Made by a program: the position numbers and the translations under genes
Notes under the pieces: generated by a model
Databases searched by the model: none
Seen by the model: the letters and a program-made list of their open reading frames with translations, nothing else
What the model was told of the DNA's origin: nothing
Source of the DNA: Cheiracanthium punctorium
Taxonomy: Eukaryota > Arthropoda > Arachnida > Araneae > Cheiracanthiidae
NCBI GenBank assembly: GCA_038373885.1
Contig: JAWZYV010013563.1
Location: forward strand, 124,001-188,000
Reading direction: 5' to 3'
Length of the DNA stretch: 64,000 bases
Shown here: in pieces, positions 30,901-42,412 of the stretch
Layout: the number at the start of each line of letters is the position of its first letter
Position numbering within the stretch: position 1 is the first letter of the stretch

Positions 30901-33766
30901 CCAGGGGCGTGGGTAGGGGGGGGGGGCGTTGAACAAGAAGGCGACGCTAAAAAGGAATTGCAAAACAAGCCCGTGAATGGGATGGTTCTTTAATTTTTTA
31001 TTTGGTTTTGGGCACATTGTTTCACTATATCACGAATTATTCGACCTTGGACAATTCCATTCTTGGAGACCTCAGATTATGATTAATACGTCGGAAATGC
31101 ACTGCCGTAGTTCTAGTATCACTTGACCTAGATTTCCATGGGATATTTTTTATCGATATTTTCATAAGAAGCAGGGACTGCACTCCTCAACTTGAAATAA
31201 GAATCTTCTAGAAAAAGAAAGGACTTTGCTTTTGATTGTTACTTTAGTCCTTTAGTTCAAGATAGTTTACGAGCGCGTTTTTAAAATTTAATTCCGTAAA
31301 ATGTTTATGGTAACTGCAGTTCTTGTGCATGTTGTAAATAGCTTGTCTTGTAAAATAAATGTTGTGTAATCGTTTAAGAGTCTAGAAGTTTAATAAATCA
31401 CAGTAAAAGAATTTGAATTCTGAATTTGTCTCATACTGTATGCATGGGTGCACCAGCGGGAGGACAGTGGGGGCCATGCACCCCTCCCCACCGTCGGGGA
31501 ATTTTTAGAGAATTTTTGGTTCAGAAAAGTGAAGGAGATTTTGTAGCCAGATAAAAAACTCCATGAAAAGGGCCTGACGCAAACTACGTTTTCCCCGAAC
31601 AGGCTTGGTTCCAGCCATTCGCATTTTGCAGAGAATTTTACACTATTCTCATACTGAAGTAAGTGATTATCTCACGGCTTAACATCTCTTTCTCATGTTT
31701 AAAAGAAATCCGCAAACAAATAACATTTCTAGTATAAGCAGGGAGCAGGGAATTTAGAAGGACCTGCCCTGATCAGCTATCAATTATTCTAGATCTTATC
31801 GCTCTTATCGACTATCCCTTGGACTTACTTTACTTTACCATCTGACTTTTTCATCGCCGCCGGACCTAGTTTGTTCTATGCTGTCGTCTACGCGTTAAAC
31901 AAGTGCTGCAGACTGAGGACGTTGCGCCGTAGCTGTGTTTTCGTCAGCGACGTTCGAGCGAAGTTTGACGGCCATCCTACTGATGTAATTTCCTACTATT
32001 TTCAAGTCGCCCATCTGACTTTACTGAATGACGTCTGGTTTGAATCACCGGCCCAAGATCTGACTGGCGTGAAGACTACGGCTTCCAGGACCCTACTTCA
32101 AGACTTCAATGGTCGGACTTGCGGGTGGCAGCCGACCAGCGGTGTGGTGTTTCGTCTGATGTTGGTTCGTATCCGCTAAGAAGAGCCACAGACAGATGGC
32201 GTAAGCCGTGGCAGGGCGCATCGACGGACGGCGGTTCATCACTTTGCGGATGTGACACCCTATCCAGGGCGACGTTGAGCTCCTATCGTTGTTCGTCTAC
32301 AGTATTGTTCCGGAATTCGTCTCTTCTCGCCATGCACATCTACCGTCTAAATGGACCTTTTTCTTTCTCTTTTGGTAAGATTCTTTCGTCCTTATTTCTC
32401 GGTTTTCGCTCTGCCTTTTGGCCCCCTTTTCCCACTGCCTTTCTTATGCTTTTTCCACATACTGCCTTTTGGCTTTTTCCCCGTTTTTTCGGTGGGTCAT
32501 ACTTTAACATCTTCCAGCTTTTGGATCGCCGTGCTTTTCTTTTTCCTCCACGTGGTCGCAACTGAGCAACCCGATCGATGAAGACCGTGGCTTTCCACGG
32601 AGGGAAATCGGGTCTGTTTCCATCTTTCTTCAACTCATCGATCATTGGTCGCGCAGCTTCGCTGCTCGCCCTGAGCCTGCTGTTTGTGCTCGACTTGACA
32701 TAGTTGTGTTTATTTTCCATCTTACAGGCAGTTTTTTCACTGACTGGACTGATTTTTCGCCCGGACGTTTGGGCCTTTAATACACGATTTTCAAGTGATG
32801 CTCTTTTAAAGCATACTGGAGTAAGGTGCTCCCATAAAACCAACTATCAGTCAGTCAACTCGATCTGCATCCATCGGGTCCATCTTTCATGGCACATGGT
32901 CCATCGGGTGAACCATCTGCAATGAAACACGCAGCCTTTATTACCATATTTTACTGTTTTTAACATGCGGTGACAACTAGTTCCTGTGCACTACTGATAT
33001 TAACTAAGACCCTCTCAGCTCACTGGATTACTTTTCATTAGGAACTCACCAGATTGCCTAAAGGAACGCGGTGGTAGAGAAGGCCGCTATTGTCAACCTA
33101 ATGTTAACGGTTTTCAATTTCAGCTTGGAGATGTTTCCGAAATTTTTGCTTTTGAGGGGAGAAGGAATGTGGTCATAGTTGCTCACAACCAGGGGCCGCC
33201 CCAGGGCAGGACAAACCGGACCCTTGTCCGGGGCATCGAATTTTAAAGGCGGCATTTTGGCTCGAATTTGAAAAATACATTTTTTGTTAGCAAAAGTATT
33301 GTTAGAAAATATTCCGAACAATATTTTATAAATAAAAATGATATTCTGTTTGTTTATTTAGTTAGAATTCTGTGTGTTTGTTTGTGGATTTGATTAGTAT
33401 ACAAATCCCCAAAAATGGACCTATCAGCCTGAAATTTTGTACAGATATGTAAAATAATATAGAATAAATGATAGTCCACTTTAAAACTTTGAAAGTCCAC
33501 CCGTTACCATATTTTAAGAGATTTTTTATGTTTTTCATGCAGAAAGCTTACCGTAATTGTAACCCCTGTAGTGAAAAAAGTGTGAAATAAGCATCATGGG
33601 TGCCATGTGTGGGGATTTTGCCGAATAAAATGTTTTAAATTCTCAAAGTAAAAATAAAAGAATAATAATGATTTTTTTTTTGTTAGTTTATATTTGTAAG
33701 ATTATTATTATTTTTTAAATTATAACATCGTGTGCATGGAAAATCAGAGCAGGAATGAAATGTTTT
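30901..33766. other. Unassigned stretch with a GC-richer block
   Basis: No gene is recognised with confidence. The block at about 31800-32900 is clearly richer in G and C than its surroundings. It holds open frames on both strands (plus 31871-32179, 102 residues; minus 32340-32843, 167 residues, very Lys/Arg-rich), and a GGTAAG donor-like site at about 32374. It could be the 5' region of a retroelement or exons of a decayed gene. The rest (33250-33766) is AT-rich with GTGTGTTTGTTTGTGG near 33372. Confidence 0.35.
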
Positions 33767-33770
33767 ATAC

Positions 33771-34693
33771 TTCTGCGGAATTACTCTGCTACTCCTGGGG
33801 TTCGTTGTTCTAAAGTCCTGTTGGTGTAAAGAAAAGTTCAAGTAAAAAGTCACTTGTCAGGATGGAACACGAACTTTATTGCTTCTAGAACTTCGTAGAA
33901 CAATCAGCTGTACACAATACACAAGCACAATCTAGCAGTAACGTGCTTTTAACAATCCGCTTGGATCAGAAGCTCTCACAAATGCTGTATTTCTCACACA
34001 AAATAAGTCACTTTCACAGGCAAAAATTCCGTGGAAATATTCAAGGGATATAGTACACAATCACTTAAGACACAGCAATGAAGAATTTACACACAGCACT
34101 TTAAAAACAGCTTCACAAAACAAGCTAAAACACAGCTTCTACAGCACTATCAATTCACACAAAACAAGCGTACTGAGAGCTCTTCACACGTTGAGCATTC
34201 AACCAGCACTGAACTGTCGGGGCGACGTGCGCTTCTATAAATAGCCGACGCAGAAGGTACAAGAAGTTTCCAGATAAGTCTATTTCTCGAGGGTTCTACA
34301 TAAAGCGTGAATTTTGATTACGTCATAGAAGATAAATGTTAGGTTATTATGCGTTTTTAATGCAGGAAAAACAACTTCCAGGCCCCATTGGGAAAATCGC
34401 GCCAAATGACCAAAAAGTCGCCAAGCTTGGCGACTTTTGGCGAAATATCGCCAAATTTGGCGCTAAAAATAAGTCCCCAAATGTGAAGAGATCTAAGCTC
34501 TAGGACTAATATTTCTCGAGTTTTCTAGAACCTCCATTGAAAAACAATGGCAAACCGCAACCTCCATATCTCCGGTTCTAATTGGCCGATTTTGATGCAA
34601 TAAAAAGCAAAATTTATCTATTTGAAGCGTAGAATACGAATTTTAAACCATTTTAAGCCACAGAGCAGCGGGTTGCCCCGAAAATTCGTAACA
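33771..34693 (-). repeat. 3' LTR of the minus-strand Ty3 element
   Basis: It is almost identical to 39898-40811, apart from a changed outer end (TTCTGCGG in place of TGTTGCGG) and scattered differences. It contains a TATA-like CTATAAATAG near 34237 and the palindromic TCGCCAAGCTTGGCGA at about 34418-34433. This is followed by TCGCCAAATTTGGCGC, an E2F-like composition. Confidence 0.9.
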
Positions 34694-34710
34694 TTGCCCC
34701 CTTCCCAAGG
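34694..34710 (-). promoter_or_regulatory. Polypurine tract of the minus-strand Ty3 element
   Basis: On the minus strand, CCTTGGGAAGGGGGCAA directly precedes the 3' LTR, as needed for plus-strand priming. Confidence 0.7.
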
Positions 34711-35061
34711 ACTGCACGTCCCGGGCAGTACAATCCCCGGTTAGGAGGTCACACGAATATACAGTGTCCAACCTTTAACCAAATCTTAACAACATAATTT
34801 AAGCAAATAATCAATAAACACAGTAAGCAAATGCACTCTAATAAATAAATAATATACATAATAAACAATTACACTAATAAGTAATCAATGTAATTAACAA
34901 ATACACATTAATAAAAACCAAGATATTACAAATATGTACACTAAACATGGCGTAAGTAGTAAGTGAAAGAAAGTTGACGAAAGAGGAAGAGAAGAGAAAG
35001 ACAGGAAAGAAATGAGAGTTGAAAGAAAAGAGGAATTACCCCATAGTGACCATGGTCTGAG

Positions 35062-37359
35062 CTAATTACAACCGCGGTAGATGGCAAGCCAATCGTAATG
35101 TACAACTCTTGGCTTCGAGTTTGGTGACTTACGAATCCGTACGATGATGTCATTCAGCCGGTTTAGGACTGTGTAAGGACCGTCCCACGGCGATTGCAGC
35201 TTGGGAGACAGGCCTTTCCGTCGAGTAGGATTCCATAGCCAAACTTTGTCACCTGCGTTGAACTCGTGTCCCGTAGCCTTCGTGTCGTAGCGAGTCTTCA
35301 TCTTTTCCGTGTTCAGGTTGATCCGCTCCCGAGCAAAATGATGCACATCTTCAAACCGTGCCCGAAGGTTTTCCACGTACTCCTCTGGCGATGAAGGCGC
35401 ATCTGGTGGGCGGCCGAACACTAGATCGGCGGGAAGATGAAGATCTCTGCCGAACAGCATCTGGGAAGGTGTGAAGCCGGTAGTCTCATGGACGGCGCTC
35501 CTATAGGCCAGTAGGAAGAGGGGGAGTTTCTTGTCCCAGTCCTCTTGATTCCTAGATACCAGAAGCGAGAGGTTGTTTAAAATTGTGCGATTGAACCTCT
35601 CCACCATGCCGTCGGATTGTGGGTGTAAAGGCGTAGTCTGGGTTTTGTCCATTCCGAGAAGTTGGCATAGTCCTTTAAAGACTGCAGAGGTAAAGTTCGT
35701 TCCTTGGTCGGAATGAAGTTGCAGAGGGGTTCCATATCTGGAAATCCATTCTTGAACCAGTACCTCTGCTACGGTCGTAGCTTCTTGAACGGGAATAGGA
35801 AACGCTTCGGGCCATTTAGAGAAGTAGTCAATGACAACTAGGATGTATTTGTTGCCATCCGAAGTTCGCGGAAGAGGTCCCAGGATGTCGAGGGCAATCC
35901 TCTCAAAAGGCGCTCCTACATTATAACGATGTAGTCTTCCACGGCTTCGTTTCTTCGGGCCTTTACGGGCGGCACAGGCGTCACAAGCTTGACACCACTT
36001 TTCGACGTCGCCTCGAGCCCTAACCCAGTAGAAGCGCCCGCGAACTTTCTGCAGGGTCTTCATTACGCCAAAATGGCTTCCAGTGTAGCCATTATGAAGT
36101 TCTTCTAGAACCTTCGGAATCCTCGAACGAGGGAGTACTAACTGCCATCGGAGCATCTTGCCGTCGTCCGACTCCCATTTACGATACAGGACTCCATTCC
36201 TCAGGCGAAGCGAATCCCATAAAGCCCAGAACTGTTTTGTTGCCGGACTGTAAGATGATATTTCTTGCCAACTGGGCTTAGCGCTGGATTTTTCCAGAAA
36301 TTCCACAATAGGTTTGATGTCGCTGTCTGCTAATTGGTCCGCCCGAACATTTTCGTCACTCCAGGGATCTTGAGATGGTGCTGATGATGTAACTTGGCGG
36401 ACAACGGGATGTTTCAGATGGTAATTTTTCTCTGCCCTGGAGCAATAGCGACAACTGTCTATGTAGGGCCTTCTCGACAAAGCATCTGCATTTCCATGAG
36501 ATAACCCTTTCCGATGACGTATCTCGATGTCATATTCTTGTAATCGCTGTATCCACATGGCTATTTGGCCCTCTGAATTCTTGAAATTTAGAAGCCAGGT
36601 TAAAGAGGCATGGTCCGTTCGGAGCAGGAACTTTCGGCCGTACAGGTAATGATGGAAGTGCTCCACAGCTTTAATGATAGCGAGAAGTTCCTTTCTCGTA
36701 ACACAATAGTTACGTTCTGCCTTTGAAAGGCATTTGCTCCAGTAGGCAATGACGTGTTCTTGGCCATCTATCTCCTGGGACAAAACTGCTCCAACACTCT
36801 CCTTACTTGCGTCTGTGTCCAGGATAAATGGCTTGTCAGGGTGAGGATACGACAGGATCGGCGAAGATGTTAAAGCCGTCTTCAGTTCGTTGAATGCGTC
36901 CTCACATTCCTCATTCCATAGAAATTTCTGTCCAGTCTCGGTCAATTTGTGAAGGGGTCTTGCAATTTGAGAAAAGCCCTTCACGAATTTTCGATAGTAA
37001 GTACACAGACCGAGAAAACTTCTTAAGTCATGGATATTCTCGGGACGACTCCAGTTCTGGACTGCGGACGTCTTTTCGGGATCGGTTCGGACTCCGTGAG
37101 CGGATATTATGTGCCCGAGGTAACGTACTTCCCGACGAAACAAATTGCACTTCGATGGACTTAGTTTCAAGTTTGCCTCTTTTAATTTCTGCAGTACCTT
37201 TCGAATGTTCTCGAGATGCTCTTCGAAAGTCCTTCCGTCGATGATGATATCGTCCAAATAAACGAGACATGCTTCGTAGGAAAGTCCTCTCAACATCGTC
37301 TCCATTAGTCGCTCGAATGTAGCAGGTGCGTTGCAGAGTCCAAAAGGCATAACTTTGAA
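35062..37359 (-). pseudogene. RT, RNase H and integrase of the minus-strand Ty3 element
   Basis: The frame begins after a stop at 37360 and runs about 765 residues without interruption. It includes MPFGLCNAPATF, the catalytic CLVYLDDIII, and LGHIISAHG of RT. It then has RNase H (FILDTDASKESVGAVLS, VTRKELLAIIKA, LRTDHASL). Integrase follows with a zinc domain (HNGYTGSHFG...CQACDAC) and D,D,E core (IALDILGPL, HSDQGTNFTS, MVERFNRT). A chromodomain-free C-terminus with KVWLWNPTRRKG and GPYTVLNRLND follows. All catalytic motifs are intact. Confidence 0.95.
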
Positions 37360-37800
37360 CTACCATAATCCTTGTCCCGTGGTGAACGCAGTCTTTTCAC
37401 GGTCGTCGGGATGAATTTCCACTTGCCAGTAACCACTTTTCAGATCCAGAGTGGAAAACCATTCGTTTCCCGATAAAGTGTCCAAAGTGTCGTCTATCCT
37501 GGGAAGAGGGTAGCTGTCTTTCTTGGTAATGTCATTCAGACGTCTGTAGTCAACACAGAACCGGGTGGAACCATCCTTCTTTCGGACCAAAACAATTGGC
37601 GAGGCCCAGGGACTAGTCGACGGCTCGATGACGTCATCACGCTGCATCTCCTCTAAAAGTCTGCTCACCTCTTCTTGCTTAGCAAACGGCAGCCGCCTAG
37701 GATGTTGCTTGATGGGAGAATGGCTGCCTGTATCTATCCTATGTTGAGTTAAGCTCGTACGGTCAAAGTCACCCGAAGTTCGGGAGAAGAGGTCTTCAAA
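37360..37800 (-). pseudogene. N-terminal reverse transcriptase of the minus-strand Ty3 element
   Basis: This lies in the same frame as the protease (upstream) and the main RT-integrase block (downstream), separated from them by stops at 37801-37803 and 37360-37362. It shows the RT entry WASPIVLVRKKDGSTRFCVD and the first catalytic block WFSTLDLKSGYWQVEI. The split is by point nonsense only; no base is lost. Confidence 0.92.
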
Positions 37801-38604
37801 TTAAGCTATTACTTTCTCCGCATCGCTTCTCTGTTCTGCCGTTAACTCCACGTCTTGTATTAATTCCTTCGTCAGGCACTCGGAAGATTTAGCTGTTGTT
37901 TGGCTGATGTTCTTATTAATGCAGGTAACAGGAGTGCATGTCGCCAACACTTCATTTTTCTTTATCACCTTTGACTTGTCCGTCACATTTACTACTCTAA
38001 CTGGAATTTCTGTTTTCGACAAGTCCACAAGTGTTGCTCCCACAAGTACTCCTTTGACGGAATCACTATTGTTTGGGTGTTCGATTAATCCAAAACGGAA
38101 TTTATTGCTTTCTTTTACTGTTCCAGAAATTATTGAATCAGTTCTGGGAGGTAGAGTGATATCAGTCTGGCCTATTATTTGCTGAACAGGTAAAATAGTT
38201 TCATTTCTAATATCGAACGCAGCTATTTCTTCTGAGTCTGAACAAAGCTCATTATTCCTAAAGTCCAAGTTAAATTTGTGCAATTTTAAAAAGTCGAGTC
38301 CGAGAATAAAAGAGTCTGTAATATTGGCGACATATACCACATGGTCGTATCTGGCATTTCCAAACGTGATTTCTACTTGCGCTTTTCCGCCCACTTTGAT
38401 CTTGTCACCTGTCACAGTCTGGAGGGTCAGCGAGGGCGGAGTCCAGATAATCTTTAAATTTAATTTCTTGGCCAGATCCGTCCTTAAGTTGGTTACGTTC
38501 GCTCCAGTATCAATCACCATGTGACATGGGGAACCATTAACGTATCCCAGAACGAAGAGTCCTTTACTGCCGCCATTCACTGATGAAATCTGTAAGACTT
38601 TCAA
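37801..38604 (-). pseudogene. Protease region of the minus-strand Ty3 element
   Basis: The retropepsin active site is VIDTGANVTNLRTDLA, preceded by KGLFVLGYVNG, and the FILGLDFLKLH motif follows. About 150 linker residues precede RT. The frame differs from gag, so either the element uses a ribosomal frameshift or one arose by mutation near 38620-38650. It ends at a stop at 37801. Confidence 0.9.
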
Positions 38605-38624
38605 ACGAGGCTTTTGAATATCCC

Positions 38625-39341
38625 TCAGCCTCTGTTCCTGAAAGTCGTCTCTTTTCTTCCTTCATGGGCTTCTCTGGTGCATTGATAACTGCGATCTTTA
38701 CAACGAGAGTTCTTTTGTACGTCACAGTATTTTTGTAAATGCCCCTCGCTGTTGCACCTCCAACATTTCACTTTTCTTGGCTCTGACTGTTCTTGTCGTT
38801 CCACAAGATTTTCCAGGGTCTTTAATTTATTCTCTAATCTCTCCATTTCTCCATCCGTAGGCTCCTGGAATGACACAGCTCTAACATTATGCCGCTCTTT
38901 TCTTACGGCCAGCTGAGCTGCCTCTAGCTTCATGGCGAATACGAGGGCTGACCTGAGATCTTTATAATCCGCCAAGATCAATGCTTTCTGAATTTCAGAG
39001 TCCAAGAGGCCTTCAATAAAATGTTGCACTGCAACTTCTTCTCGAACATTATCTGGATAACTGCCATAGGCTAGATGACACAGCCTATCTATGTCGGAAG
39101 CCAGCTCTTGGAGGGTATCGCCAGATCTTTGCATCCTTGACTTAAGTTGGATTCTACTATATTCTTTCTGGCACTTCTCACCGAATTTCATCTCCAAGGC
39201 ACTTGCTAGGGCGTCAAAATCTCCTATCTTCGTCGCTCCAATAGTTTGCAATACGTTAATCGCATCTCCGCTAAGGGAAGCTGCCAGTTGGTCCGCTTTC
39301 TCGGACTCGCTCCAGCCATTGGCTTTGGCGACGATCAAGAA
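38625..39341 (-). pseudogene. Gag capsid and zinc knuckle of the minus-strand Ty3 element
   Basis: The capsid-like retrotransposon gag segment (ADQLAASLSGDAINVLQ, then FIEGLLDSEIQKAL) is followed by a single CCHC knuckle, CWRCNSEGHLQKYC. It is in frame with the coiled-coil part upstream and separated from it by one stop at 39342-39344. The frame ends at 38625, and the protease continues in the next frame after a short overlap. Confidence 0.88.
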
Positions 39342-39848
39342 TTAGGTCTTATAAGCTTCCCAGGGAGTCTTTCCATCATAGGTCGTTAGTTTCACTGTTG
39401 GGCGGCGTGACGACAACTTGATGTTTTCAGGTAATTTTCCCATCTTCACTAGAGAGTCCAATTTTTCCTCAATTTTATTCTCAAATTCTTCACGCATTCT
39501 GCAAATATCCTGCTGTAATTCCTTAACATTCCCTTCAATTCTTTGTTCATATTTCGTCTGAGTTTCTTCTAAGAGAGAAACTCTTTTCTCCATTTCTTCT
39601 TGGCCCTGCTTAATTTCTTCTAAATTTTCTTGGGTTTTCTCTATCTTATGCTCCAACTTTTCTTGATTTTTCTCTATTTTCTGCAACCCAGTTTTCATCT
39701 CTTCTTGTCCGGCTTCAATTTTCTTTTCTAAATCCGCCTTCATCTGTTCTTGTCCGGCTTTCATCTCGTCTTGTCCGGCTTTCATATCCTGCATCATATT
39801 CATGAGCTTTTTAAGTTGTTCTTCCATTTTTTGTCTAGTCAAAACCAT
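39342..39848 (-). pseudogene. Gag N-terminal coiled coil of the minus-strand Ty3 element
   Basis: From MVLTRQKMEEQLKK onwards, about 110 residues are a highly charged coiled coil built of imperfect heptads with repeated MKAGQ-D/E-EM, IEKNQEKLE and IEKTQENLE blocks. A capsid start (TYDGKTPWEAYKT) follows, and then the stop at 39342. Such N-terminal coiled coils probably drive gag assembly. The repeats at DNA level suggest recent expansion by slippage. Confidence 0.85.
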
Positions 39849-39878
39849 AAACTGGAAAATTAAAGTCCTTCTTTAGAA

Positions 39879-39895
39879 CCCCGATTCTGACACCA
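39879..39895 (-). promoter_or_regulatory. Primer-binding site of the minus-strand Ty3 element
   Basis: On the minus strand TGGTGTCAGAATCGGGG follows the 5' LTR after two bases. This is the usual site type for Ty3 elements of arthropods, though the tRNA is not identified here. Confidence 0.7.
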
Positions 39896-39897
39896 AA

Positions 39898-40811
39898 TGT
39901 TGCGGAATTACTCTGCTACTCCTGGGGTTCGTTGTTCTAAAGTCCTGTTGGTGTAACAAAAAGTTCAAGTAAAAAGTCACTTGTCAGGATGGAACACGAA
40001 CTTTATTGCTTCTAGAACTTCGTAGAACAATCAGCTGTACACAATACACAAGCACAATCTAGCAGTAACGTGCTTTTAACAATCGGCTTGGAACAGAAGC
40101 TCTCACAAATGCTGTATTTCTCACACAAAATAAGTCACTTTCACAGGCAAAAATTCCGTGGAAATATTCAAGGGATATAGTACACAATCACTTAAGACAC
40201 AACAATGAAGAATTTACACACAGCACTTTAAAAACAGCTTCACAAAACAAGCTAAAACACAGCTTCTATAGCACTATCAATTCACACAAAACAAGCGTAC
40301 TGACAACTCTTCACACATTGAGCGTTCAACCCGCACTGAACTGTCGGGGCGACGCGCGCTTCTATAAATAGCCGACGCAGAAGGTATAAGAAGTTTCCAG
40401 ATAAGTCTATTTCTCGAGGGTTCAACATAAAGCGTGAATTGTGATTACGTCATAGAAGAGAAATGTTAGGTTATTATGCGTTTTTAATGCAGGAAAAACA
40501 ACTTCCAGGCCCCATTGGGAAAATCACGCCAAAAGTCGCCAAGCTTGGCGACTTTTGGCGAAATATCGCCAAATTTGGCGCCAAAAATAAGTCCCCAAAT
40601 GTGAAGAGATCTAAGCTCTTGGACTAATATTTCTCGAGTTTTCTAGAACCTCCATTGAAAAACAATGGCAAACCGAAACCTCCATATCTCCGGTTCTAAT
40701 TGGCCGATTTTGATGCAACAAAAAGCAAAATTTATCTATTTGAAGCGTAGAATACGAATTTTAAACCATTTTAAGCCACAGAGCAGCGGGTTGCCCCGAA
40801 AATTCGTAACA
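39898..40811 (-). repeat. 5' LTR of the minus-strand Ty3 element
   Basis: On the plus strand it runs from TGTTGCGGAATT to TTCGTAACA (914 bp). It contains a perfect 34-bp palindrome at 40527-40560 centred on AAGCTT, and TTTGGCGCCAAA at 40574-40585. A TATA-like CTATAAATAG lies near 40364. It lies at the 5' side of the minus-strand element and would hold its promoter. Confidence 0.92.
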
Positions 40812-40815
40812 ATAC

Positions 40816-41395
40816 GCAAAACAAAAAGATTTGAAGATTTCCGAGGCTAATATGTAACATTTTTTAGTTTGGCGAAAAATAAAATGGCTCAAATGCCGAT
40901 TTTGAGAAAGTGAGTTCTAGCGGTTTGCACAGTTTTCGGCTTGGTGCAATTTACTGGGAGCTTAAGGAAATATATTTTTGAAAACTAGTTCAAAGGTTTT
41001 ATTAGAATACAGCGTTAAATTTTAATGATCCATGCAGAAATATTGCAGTTATTAAGGGATTTCAAGCGATGTATCTTCAGAATTCTCGCCAATTGAGTAC
41101 ATTGATTTAAGTTGGGGGAAATCCGCCAAATTTCAGAAAATTGAAATCTTCGCATTTAGTACATCGGAGTAACGATGAATAAAACACGTTATAGTTGATA
41201 ATTTAAAAAAATGCGGCTGTATTAAGGGATTCCACTTTTCAAATAAATGCGTGCTTCACTTTTTGGCGGTCGAACCATTTCCCATATTGATTGCTGCTAA
41301 GTCAATGCTTCGAATGATTCCCTGAAAAAACTCTTGCAAAATGGCGTATGTTGGCACTTTGGCGAGGCTTAGATTTGAAACTGCATTTTATTTGA
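40816..41395. other. Unassigned sequence between Ty3 and Helitron
   Basis: No gene or element end is recognised. The short stretch GGCGAAAAATAAAATGG near 40874 resembles LTR-type sequence. The left limit of the following Helitron cannot be fixed here because no clear 5'-TC terminus is seen. Confidence 0.35.
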
Positions 41396-41513
41396 GACTG
41401 GTATATATAATAACACTGGTTACAGATAACCACCATAATCACCATGAAATTTGGTTCACCTAAGTCTTTTATCATGGAGAAGGTTTTTATGCTATCCGTT
41501 TTCCTCTAACTTG

Positions 41514-42412
41514 CCACTAGGTGGCGCAGCAGAACGCTGAATTCTATTCCGTTTAGCCGTTTGCTATGCAAATATCGTCCAACCGATTTCGATGAAATTT
41601 GGTACACGCGGATATTAGAACACGGAGAATATTTTTCACTATCCATTTTGCTGAAACTTGCCGCTAAATAGCGCTGCAACGCATCAACTTCTATACCGTT
41701 CGACCGACCGGCATAAAATTTTTTATACTTGCACATTTGAGCAGAAGAATATATTCTGTGTTCCGTTTGATGTTACTCACCACTAGATAGCACTGTAATG
41801 CATTATTATTTTAACTCGCCACTAAATGACGCAGCAGCAGGCCAAATTCTAGACCATTCAAACGGTCGCTATGAAAATCAGTATACATAGCTATTTGAAC
41901 AATGAGAATAATTTGGCGTTATCCATTTTACTATAACTCGCCACTTGACGGCGCTGTAACAAATCATTACTTTAATTAACCACTAGATGGCGCTGTAGCG
42001 TATCACTTCTTGACTATAGAGTATTTTCACGTGACGTCACTGAAATTTTTTTTAGGTTAACTCGGATATTTAGGGATACAAAGTGAAGTTTTCAGCCAAT
42101 GACCATTCACAAATGAACGAATGTTTGACCAAAAAAAGTTGGTTGCTAAGGTGTGACGTAGTGATAATGACGTAGGTGAAAGAGCTCTATGCAACTGATC
42201 GCTATGAAAATAGGTATACATAGATATTTGAACACGGGGAAGAGTTTGGCGCTATGCATTTTCCTATAACTTGCCACTAGATGTCGCGTCAACACATGAA
42301 CTTCAGGACTGTCCAGCCGATCGTCATGAAAATTCGTATACATCGATATCTGAATGCGAAGAATATTTTCGCCGTATCCGTTCTGCTAAAACTCGCCACT
42401 GGATTGCGCTAC
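41514..42412. promoter_or_regulatory. Eight CTCF-like motifs in tandem
   Basis: Variants of CCACTAGNTGGCGCNG start at 41514, 41661, 41780, 41819, 41941, 41980, 42274 and 42396. Those at 41514 and 41980 fit the CTCF core CCASYAGRKGGCRS at every position. The others have one to a few mismatches. Binding is inferred from motif only. Confidence 0.5.
42019..42187. mobile_element. Small TA-flanked MITE with CACGTGACGTCA end
   Basis: GAGTATTTTCACGTGACGTC at the left and the inverse of GAGCTCTTTCACCTACGTCA at the right form imperfect inverted repeats, with TA at 42017-42018 and 42188-42189. It interrupts one tandem unit of the Helitron. E-box and CRE motifs are part of its left end. Confidence 0.6.

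Larger units (their letters stand above)
33771..40811 (-). mobile_element. Ty3-type LTR retrotransposon, minus strand
   Basis: LTRs of about 0.92 kb (33771-34693 and 39898-40811) frame a gag-pol on the minus strand. ATAC is found at 33767-33770 and 40812-40815 as a 4-bp target duplication. The primer-binding site and polypurine tract lie at the expected inner edges. Domains run gag, zinc knuckle, protease, RT, RNase H, integrase, the Ty3 order, with no env. The body is interrupted by three in-frame nonsense codons and a gag-to-pol frame change, but few indels. Diverged solo relatives of its LTR occur at 47583, 54343 and 55299. Confidence 0.92.

Noticed and set aside
30903..30930. CAGGGGCGTGGGTAGG stretch resembling a hAT end
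   Set aside because: No partner end or target duplication is visible.
32340..32843. 167-residue Lys/Arg-rich frame on the minus strand
   Set aside because: Not listed as a gene: no domain, a hydrophobic overlapping frame on the other strand, and unknown context. It is kept only as part of an unassigned GC-richer block.
33190..33260. CAGGGGCCGCCCCAGGG stretch resembling a hAT left end
   Set aside because: No matching right end or 8-bp duplication was found on the other side.
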